NCBI GenBank assembly: GCA_947579605.1
Contig: OX388316.1
Span: forward strand, 14,945,290-15,009,289
Source: Athripsodes cinereus
Lineage: Eukaryota > Arthropoda > Insecta > Trichoptera > Leptoceridae
Length of the DNA stretch: 64,000 nt
Direction of reading: 5' to 3'
Position 1 is the stretch's first letter. Each line of letters begins with the position of its first letter. The notes under the pieces were generated by a model that was given only the letters and a program-made list of their open reading frames with translations, made no database searches and was not told where the DNA came from. Both the position numbers and the translations under genes were made by a program. This document shows positions 56,617 through 64,000 of the stretch, one piece after another.

Positions 56617-56875
56617 CACTGAGAAAAATACTAACGAAATTTCACAACGAATCATTGGTACGTACTATCAGGTTAGGACCAGAGATCGTACAAACGATTC
56701 ATTAGTACGAATCTATAATATGAACTCTTCGCAAACAAGTTGTTGGTAAATTTACCAATGATTTGTTTGCGAAGAGTTAATATTATAGATTTATACCAAT
56801 GAATCGTTTGTACGATCTCTGGTCCTAATCTGATAGTACCGTACCAATGATTCGTTTTGAGTATTTTTCTCAGTG
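56617..56875. mobile_element. Full-length foldback MITE, TA target site
   Basis: Left CACTGAGAAAAATACT, right AGTATTTTTCTCAGTG, flanked by TA on both sides (56615-56616, 56876-56877). The arms pair over nearly the whole 259 bases: GGACCAGAGATCGTAC with GTACGATCTCTGGTCC, GAACTCTTCGCAAACAA with TTGTTTGCGAAGAGTT, and the perfect centre TTGGTAAATTTACCAA. No coding frame. Fits a Tc1/mariner-type palindromic MITE. Confidence 0.85.
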
Positions 56876-56884
56876 TAGTAGTCT

Positions 56885-57115
56885 TGGCTGAATCATGTCT
56901 TGAGAATGCTCAATAATGGTTGGTAAAAGTTACATTGTTCTTTTGTCTACAAGGTTTCCGTCGGTCTGGACGTCTCTCTTTCGCAATACAGTACATCGTT
57001 CCTATGACGTCAACATTACAGAGTCAGGAAAATCATGGGCAGGAGTGAATCAAATTAGCAAAGGGCGCAAAGTCGCTCTGAGTGGAAGAGACTGGTTTTT
57101 GACCTGTGTTCTTAG
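56885..57115 (+). pseudogene. LINE family D C-terminal fragment
   Basis: Counterparts of WLGHVLRMPNNSW (WLNHVLRMLNNGW here), the GRP stretch (lost), YDxDIxxxGKSW (CCTATGACGTCAACATTACA) and RSEWKRLVFDLCS, in more than one frame and with stops. It begins within 10 bases of the foldback element. Confidence 0.65.
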
Positions 57116-57183
57116 GGGGTGCGTCATGTTAAGATTGAACTTACAATATTCGTTATTTATTATTTCTAACAGGTGACTACTTA

Positions 57184-57219
57184 TTGACACATCAGAGCCA
57201 ACAAGCTCCTATGTGTCAA
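57184..57219. repeat. Short two-stem hairpin
   Basis: TTGACACAT pairs with ATGTGTCAA and, inside, GAGC with GCTC around CAACAA. 36 bases in an otherwise plain region. No T run follows and no gene is near, so I do not call it a terminator. Confidence 0.5.
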
Positions 57220-57898
57220 TATGTTTATGTATGTTAATGTCCAATCAGATGCATGTATTACTAAATCATATGTGCTATTTTCAAATGATAATAAATATTA
57301 TTGAATATTAGCAACCTGTCAGTTCAGTTTTCAAAAGTACGTATTATAGAAAAACAATTAAAATCATTCATAAAAATGTTTTCAAACCCAAGCAAAACAA
57401 GGAAGTTATTTCATTTTTCAATTTGTATTACATAATAAAATTAATTAATAACATATAGAGTAGGTATATAAATTATGCAATACAAGAATTGATTCTCAGT
57501 ATAAATCAACACGCGTTGAAAGGAAAACGCTACAAAGATATGTAATGAATAAAAAAATATTTAATTTATAATTTATTCCTAGGATAAAAACTATTTTGTT
57601 TAATCTAATAAATGAGCAGGTATCTACTATTTGGTCTCTAACAAACAACAAGGAAAACTTTAATTTTCATATAGATAATGTAGTCCGTTCCTATGTGTGT
57701 ATGTAGGTATTTATAATAATTGTTTATGTTAACAGTCATTACAGCTTTTTCCATACCTAATGCCCTTTGTGCATTTTCGTTTATTAATCTATTTATTATC
57801 TTGAATAGTTGAATATTACATTTTTTATATATTGATTAAAGTATTAGTTATAGTTTAATTATAATTAATTAAATACTTTGCTTATAAAATATATATGT
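57220..57898. other. Unassigned AT-rich sequence
   Basis: No supported feature before the LTR element. Confidence 0.5.
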
Positions 57899-58380
57899 TG
57901 TAACATTCAAACTGTAACATTTCTCCCATAGTCGGCAGATTTCAGTGACTCTCTCAGGGTTTATCGTTGGGTAAATTTATTGTGGTGGTTGTGCTAAGGA
58001 AACACTAGCATGATGTTGTATGATCAGTTTATTGACGAAGAATATGGTTACACAGATTATTATTACACCAAACAAAACAATTCACAGTTTTTAATACTGA
58101 ATTACATTATTATAGCGACACTCACAGTATTTTGTAGAAGAGAAGAGACATTTTTATTTGGAGCGAGCCCCTGCTATGTCTATTGTAAGAAGAATAGCAG
58201 GAGACTGGCCAAAATGGCTGACTCCCGGAAAAGGATCAAGAAGAAGGAATCTGTTTTTATGATAATAGCAAAAGGTATTTACGATTTCTCTAGATAGGGG
58301 CCAGGGCTTTCACAGGATTTCGATAGATGGCAACACAAGTACCATTTTTTTGGATATTAAATTATAAGGGTCCCATGACA
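57899..58380 (-). repeat. 3' LTR of the LARD-like element
   Basis: 482 bases. Contains an antisense (plus-strand) 95-codon frame at 58010-58297 that recurs unchanged in the other LTR. I regard it as incidental: it runs against the element and shows no known motif, although its end is Lys/Arg-rich. Confidence 0.95.
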
Positions 58381-58452
58381 CCATCTCAAGTTGTCTTTTA
58401 AAGAAAAAAAATGAATAAAAAAAAAAGAAAAGTTTCAAAGTCAGTAACAAGA

Positions 58453-58554
58453 AGGATTCTACAGAACTAAGAGTGTCAAAGATAAGAAAGATTTTACAAT
58501 ACTGTGAGTGTCAAAACAAGATAGATTTTACAACACTGTGAGTGTCAAAACAAG
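58453..58554. repeat. 34-bp tandem repeat, 3 copies
   Basis: Units start at 58453, 58487 and 58521. Each has an ATT(T/C)TACA part and ends in GAGTGTCAAA plus ACAAG or GATAAG. Units 2 and 3 differ at very few positions. It lies 70 bases inside the 3' LTR of the LARD-like element. Confidence 0.88.
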
Positions 58555-61500
58555 GATACAAATTATCATAACAGACATTAGAAACAAATTCTTAACTAAT
58601 CCTTACAAATAGACATGTCTCAAGCAAGCAAGGGACCAGGGAGATGCACCGACAGAACAGGTCGCGGAAACGGGATCGTAGACAATGTTCTCGCCATACT
58701 TCTAGGTAAACCTTTACATGCTTAAGACAAAACAAAAAAAAAATTCTTTTACATTATATAACAAAACCTTCAACAATTTCCCAAACACTTTTCCTTACTC
58801 CAAGAGGAGGTATCCATTACAATTATATCTGATCTACCTCTATTATAAGGGCGGTAATCCTTTACCCTATAGCATTTTTCTTTTGTGGAAACTTCCCACC
58901 AATTTCATACAGGCAAATGGTTAATATCAGGTACCAAACCTATCGCGCAGAGCTTCTCTAAGCGACCTGTATGAATTTTCTGTTTGAGCGTCCTCAAACC
59001 TCACTTGGACAACAAGCTTGTCGGGCATTGAAAAATTGAAATTAACTATATAATTTGAGTTAGAACTGATTGTATTAGGGTAGGACGGTTAGTCATATCT
59101 CTATATCAGTCTAACCCAGGAGATGTACATGGAAGATGGCGAATCATCCAATGACTCCTTAACATTCATACTAGGCAAATAGAAATTACTGCAAGGGTAC
59201 GCATTCCATACAGTAAAATTGCCGCAAAATGGCCAGCAGGTTCACACCATGTGAGAAACCTTGCCATATAATTTAATTACAAAACCATGCACACTAAAGA
59301 TTAAAAACAATAAACTTATTTTTTAATTTGACTGATGCGACCTTGATCCTCAATTTAAGATTTTACATTAATGGTTTGACAAACTAAGAGAATTAGTGGT
59401 AACTTTTCACGCATTTTCATACTTCATCTTTTATCGGCCGTTTTTTCATGTATACTTCATTCTTCCGTACCTTGCATTCATCATCTGTCATAAGTCATTC
59501 ATCAGTTACCACATAACTCAGTGATTCAAGAGTTCACACAAAATTTAAGGAAAACAACAAAAGAATTCGTATACTTTCGTATACTGGAGGGTCAAAATTA
59601 CATCAGTTGTACAGTACAAAATTCCTTAAAACTAACATGTTGTATGACTTTTGTCTGCGACAGTGGATGGGTTCAGATTATTGTGAACACGTTGCTAATG
59701 AAAACGGCTAGCATATGAGATGATAAAGGCAACTTCATGCATCCACGGGCGCAAACAAAAAAAAAGGTGATCAAACATACAAAAAATATTATTTAAGGGC
59801 GCCACAAGGTTCGAACAATTCAAAATTCTCACAGAAGCGGAACCTTGAAGAGCCTCTATGAGTTTTCTTAACTAAAAGTTTACAATAACATGGGCTGCAA
59901 AAGTTACAAGTACTTTAAGAGTAGAAATACCAAATTTTTGACTATTAACAGTATTTTAATTTATTTAGATTTAAAGGAAGAAAGGATAATTCCTTTGACA
60001 CTACCATGACTGTAAATATAATTTCTTTTGTGAGTCTAACATTTTTATTACATACAAAATTCACTATTAACATTGACCTGTGATGTATAGACATAGTTCT
60101 TTTTATTCATTAAAATTGCAGCCCAAGAAAACATTACACTTTTACATAAATTCCTTACATTATCAAAATTTCAAGTTTACATTGTTGGATTTACATTCAG
60201 AATGAAATATAACAACAAAATTTTGGAGAAACACATACCTAGGACTCAGAACTTAATGATATCCTTAGCATGATAGTTTCCCATTGCTCCAGTATCTACA
60301 TCGCATAGCTCGTATACGTTAGGGGATATGATTCGGTGAACCTGAGACTTGATGAAACGAGGTGCCAATTTCTTTGAAAAATAATTCGCAGCGTTGCTAT
60401 GAACGAATGACCTTCTCCAGACAATTTGAGATTCTACTGTTTTTTTTTTTTTTTTTTTTAGTGTTCAAAAAAAAGTTTGCCAACCTTTGTAACATCAAAC
60501 CTCAACAGTTGGGAACCATTGGATATTAAAAAAAATGTTTGGAAGTCTTGTCCTTTGATAAGACTCGAAGAAAAAAAAATTAATAACAATTATTTCTTTA
60601 AATTGTTAAAGTTTGGAAATCGCTGGAAAGTTTGACATTCCCTGGAAATATCGTAGACATAACATTACATACATTACATATCATATAATTAACAATTCCA
60701 GCATATGAGTAAAAGAATTATTGGTAATTATTCAAATCTGTTCTGTTAAGCCTCTTCCAGCAATATTGAGGTCTATGATCATTTCACTTCAAACCATACA
60801 TAAATACATCCACAGCCCGCGTGACACGCACGCTAGGTAGGTACAAGTATAATGAATTTAAATTTAATTTCTTTACTTTTGAGTGTAATTAGCCAGATAT
60901 AGAAAAACTTTACTTGGAATATTTCACAAACTAGACATTTATAAATTTACAATTCTTACTTTGTAGATCCCTCAGTGTAGAATCTTACATTAACAAACAA
61001 ATAATTCCGTAAATAATTGTAAAATGATCTTAGCTAGTATCACTTGAATTTATGCAAAATTGAAACTGGAATTTTTACAATCTCTTTGGCACAAAAGGCA
61101 AAGCATGGAACAACATGTAAAAAAAACTGTATCTATAGTAGGTATATAAAATATTTCAGTACAAAATGAACACAACAACACCATATTTTTCCATAAAAAC
61201 CTGTGTAGTAGTCAGACGAATAAGGTTGTCTATTACGAATTGGAGGAAGTATTCATTTCATCTTCCTCAAAACCATCAAGCATCAAGGGCTCTCCGTGTA
61301 GATAAAGAAGGCCTCGAAGAAACGTGAGATCTAGATGACAAAACATGGGACATCCTTCTATTGGAGGTCAGGAACCGTCAAGGAAGAAAATTCCGCCATG
61401 GACATCCTTCGTAGTGGTGGTAGCAGGCTTCTTAAGAGATTGCAATGTTGGAGATCTTCATCTCGTCAGAAGGAAGTTATCTGGACGTCTTAGGAAAGTT

Positions 61501-61925
61501 TGGAGTATCTGTTCACAATCTTGTCAATTTCTTGTTGTATATATTTCTTAAATTCTCCATTCATTAACAATATCTGTTCGTACTTGATTATTTATTAATT
61601 CTTATTTAATTATTAAAATGTTTTTTCTTTATTATTTATAGCACTGTTTATTTAATTCAATTATTCACTGAAGCACCATCATAGTCCTTATTGGTCACGC
61701 GGTGAAATTTCTTGAAGAGCAAAGTTGTACAGTCTTGTTGTGAAGGTAATGGAATTTCAACCGTTTTTTGATCGAACATTCTAGAGAAGTGTGTGTGTGT
61801 TGGTGATGCATGGAAACATGGGTGGGTCACGTGATACGTAACGAACTTATCTACGCACTATTTAATGTTATCATTTATGCATTGTTAAATTCACTTCAAA
61901 CACAACAAAAACCACAATAATTAGG

Positions 61926-61943
61926 CATCACGTTGGAGCGCCA
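61926..61943 (-). promoter_or_regulatory. Primer-binding site of the LARD-like element
   Basis: The minus strand reads TGGCGCTCCAACGTGATG, three bases after the 5' LTR. TGGCGC..CAACGTG resembles the TGGCGCCCAACGTGGGG type primer site found in many Ty3/gypsy elements. It differs from the tRNA-Ser type site of the element at 32.9-36.2 kb. Confidence 0.82.
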
Positions 61944-61946
61944 ATC

Positions 61947-62428
61947 TGTAACATTCAAACTGTAACATTTCTCCCATAGTCGGCAGATTTCAGTGACTCT
62001 CTCAGGGTTTATCGTTGGGTAAATTTATTGTGGTGGTTGTGCTAAGGAAACACTAGCATGATGTTGTATGATCAGTTTATTGACGAAGAATATGGTTACA
62101 CAGATTATTATTACACCAAACAAAACAATTCACAGTTTTTAATACTGAATTACATTATTATAGCGACACTCACAGTATTTTGTAGAAGAGAAGAGACATT
62201 TTTATTTGGAGCGAGCCCCTGCTATGTCTATTGTAAGAAGAATAGCAGGAGACTGGCCAAAATGGCTGACTCCCGGAAAAGGATCAAGAAGAAGGAATCT
62301 GTTTTTATGATAATAGCAAAAGGTATTTACGATTTCTCTAGATAGGGGCCAGGGCTTTCACAGGATTTCGATAGATGGCAACACAAGTACCATTTTTTTG
62401 GATATTAAATTATAAGGGTCCCATGACA
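61947..62428 (-). repeat. 5' LTR of the LARD-like element
   Basis: 482 bases, no difference from 57899-58380 found by eye. Confidence 0.95.
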
Positions 62429-64000
62429 ATGTACAAAATTGTCTCCTAGATTCCTCATTTAATGTTTGATATAATTCAGTTAATTTGAAACCATGTCCGA
62501 AATTTTATTTAAATTAAAATCATTTTGTACCATGTTATTTAGCAATAATGGTTTACTACATTTTTATATTAGGTAGGTATTCAATTTATTTTGTTTTACT
62601 TACTTCAAAACTGAAACATAAATTCATATAAAGCTATCATAAACTAAAAGTTTATTATTATTTTTTGAAAAATATCTTATCACCACCAAAGTATATAACA
62701 AGAGAATTGCTTAAACCTTCTAAAGCATTCTAATATCAATTCGACGAGCTTACCAAATGTCATTTATTTTAGCTTATCAAAGCTTTTCCAAAATCTTATG
62801 CAAGCCGAGTTTACACTTAGTTAATGAAAATAAGTAGGTATTTGTTAAAAATAAAGCTCTAGAATAGGTATTCATACTTGTAGAGACTTATATATAATAA
62901 TAGTAGGTGCAGGTAGGTACATAATATATGAATTAATTAAAGGTGCAATTTTTTATTCAGGTACAATCTAATCTAAATCCCAGCGGGGGAATCTGTACCG
63001 TTCTTTTTATGCCAGAAGCCACTCACAATATCCACTATATGTAGGTACAAATCGTGAGTAAAAAGTTTTAAACTAAATAGTACCTACCTACATATTATTA
63101 TGTAATATTATACTTGGTATCAACATATAGTGTTAAGAGAGTGGACCGATAATGTGTTGTGCATTATTTTAAAATATTTTTGTTTTTAGTAAAAATGCAT
63201 TTTTACATTATAAAGTTATTCGCAAGTACTATGTAATGTCGTCAACACATCTCGTGTTCCCAGTGGAAATATTTTATTAAAGAACGTTGAGCACGAGGGA
63301 TAATATAAAATTATGAAATATTCAAAGTTTTAGTATTTATCTTCACGATACATTTTTTTAAGATTTTCTAATTTTATTACATTAATAATACTGTTAATAT
63401 TTAGTATAACTACCTAACAATTTTTAACACGTTGGGATTTTATTAATTAAAGATATCACAGTTTTAATAACCCTTATTTAAAATAGGTAGATATTCATTA
63501 CGGTTATAATACCTATATATATTATTAAGTGAATTTTCTGACTACCAGTACTGAGATAAAAAAAAAAATACAAATAATTTTAGTTATAGGTATGTATATT
63601 ATTTTGGGTTGATACATACCTACTAGTCATGCTACATAATACATATCTACACAATATTTTCCAATTTTCTTTTCTAATAGTATTGCTTTAAATTTTTCTA
63701 TATTAATCACAAAGAACATGTAAATCTTCTTTGATGTATTCTTCTTAGAAACCTTTAACGATAAAATAACTTCGCTCTACTTTGTACCTACTCTAGAGTT
63801 ACGAAACATACCTATCGATGTTTGATGACCATTGTGTGTCTATATTTATAATATTATGAGTGTTTTACGACCAACTCTATCTCGTGTGTGTAGAGTTTAC
63901 ATAATTCTTCCATATTAATGATTTAGTTTACAGGTGTATTTACAAACTTATGGAAGTACCTATATATATGTAGTAACATGCAAAGATTGATTTTGTAATA
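62429..64000. other. Unassigned AT-rich sequence
   Basis: No supported feature up to the end of the window. Confidence 0.5.

Larger units (their letters stand above)
58381..61946 (-). other. Interior of the LARD-like element, no coding capacity seen
   Basis: Contains a 34-bp tandem repeat at the left, a T run at 60440-60461 and many stops in all frames. A minus-strand stretch near 61215-61340 (CHLDLTFLRGLLYLHGEPLM, then DGFEEDEMNTSSNS and a stop) is open for about 40 codons and could be a decayed remnant of a coding end; I cannot assign it. CAGTTGGGAACCATTGG at 60509 resembles a hAT end but has no partner that I can see. Confidence 0.6.
57899..62428 (-). mobile_element. Large non-coding LTR retrotransposon (LARD-like)
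   Basis: Two 482-base LTRs (57899-58380 and 61947-62428) of the form TGT...ACA look identical by eye, and ATGT lies just outside both ends (57895-57898 and 62429-62432), a clean 4-bp target duplication. The primer-binding site next to the right LTR sets the element on the minus strand. The 3566-base interior holds no frame with Gag, protease, reverse transcriptase or integrase motifs. It is therefore a large non-autonomous retrotransposon derivative that needed all enzymes in trans, and the LTR identity makes it recent. Confidence 0.92.

Noticed and set aside
60440..60530. hAT element inside the LARD-like element
   Set aside because: Only one possible end (GTTGGGAACCATTGG) is visible and no matching partner was found.

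Overview
The window looks like AT-rich, gene-poor DNA from an insect nuclear genome. I recognise no host protein-coding gene, rRNA gene or intact tRNA gene. The case for an insect is the company of repeats: many 5'-truncated non-LTR retrotransposon (LINE) tails of insect type, two tRNA-derived SINE families, a Ty3/gypsy element whose primer site is of the tRNA-Ser class known from Drosophila 17.6/297, and frequent TAGGTA/TACCTA simple motifs as seen in hemipteran and lepidopteran genomes. I cannot fix the order.

Layout. 0-12 kb: a small foldback element, SINE fragments (two head to head at 4.7-5.0 kb), LINE 3' ends and a LINE reverse-transcriptase C-terminus at 7.8-8.4 kb. 13-14.5 kb: one LINE inserted into another in the opposite orientation. 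16.5-25.6 kb: more LINE tails plus three small DNA-transposon-like elements, one of them inside a LINE tail. 26-32.5 kb: a long (TG)n array, a hAT-like element and mostly unassigned sequence. 32.9-36.2 kb: a complete LTR retrotransposon with apparently identical 300-bp LTRs and one intact 646-codon Gag-protease frame whose pol part has lost reverse transcriptase, RNase H and the integrase core. 36.7-39.2 kb and 47.2-52.5 kb: LINE and SINE debris and a 257-bp terminal-inverted-repeat element. 41-46.6 kb and 53-56.6 kb: almost nothing assignable. 56.6-57.1 kb: a near-perfect foldback beside a LINE fragment. 57.9-62.4 kb: a second LTR element with apparently identical 482-bp LTRs, a 4-bp target duplication and no recognisable coding region.

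How the parts relate. Both LTR elements look young but neither encodes a reverse transcriptase, so both must have been copied with enzymes from relatives elsewhere. Their primer-binding sites differ, which suggests two different helper lineages. Several LINE tails share short structured 3' motifs. The clearest is a hairpin (ATCGC, 6-nt loop, GCGAT) followed by AAACTCGCC, found in six places on both strands. In one copy both sides of the stem have changed so that pairing is kept, which suggests selection on an RNA structure used for retrotransposition.

All boundaries were read by eye. LINE clade names and the organism are inferences; the LTRs, target duplications, inverted repeats and protein motifs are visible in the sequence.
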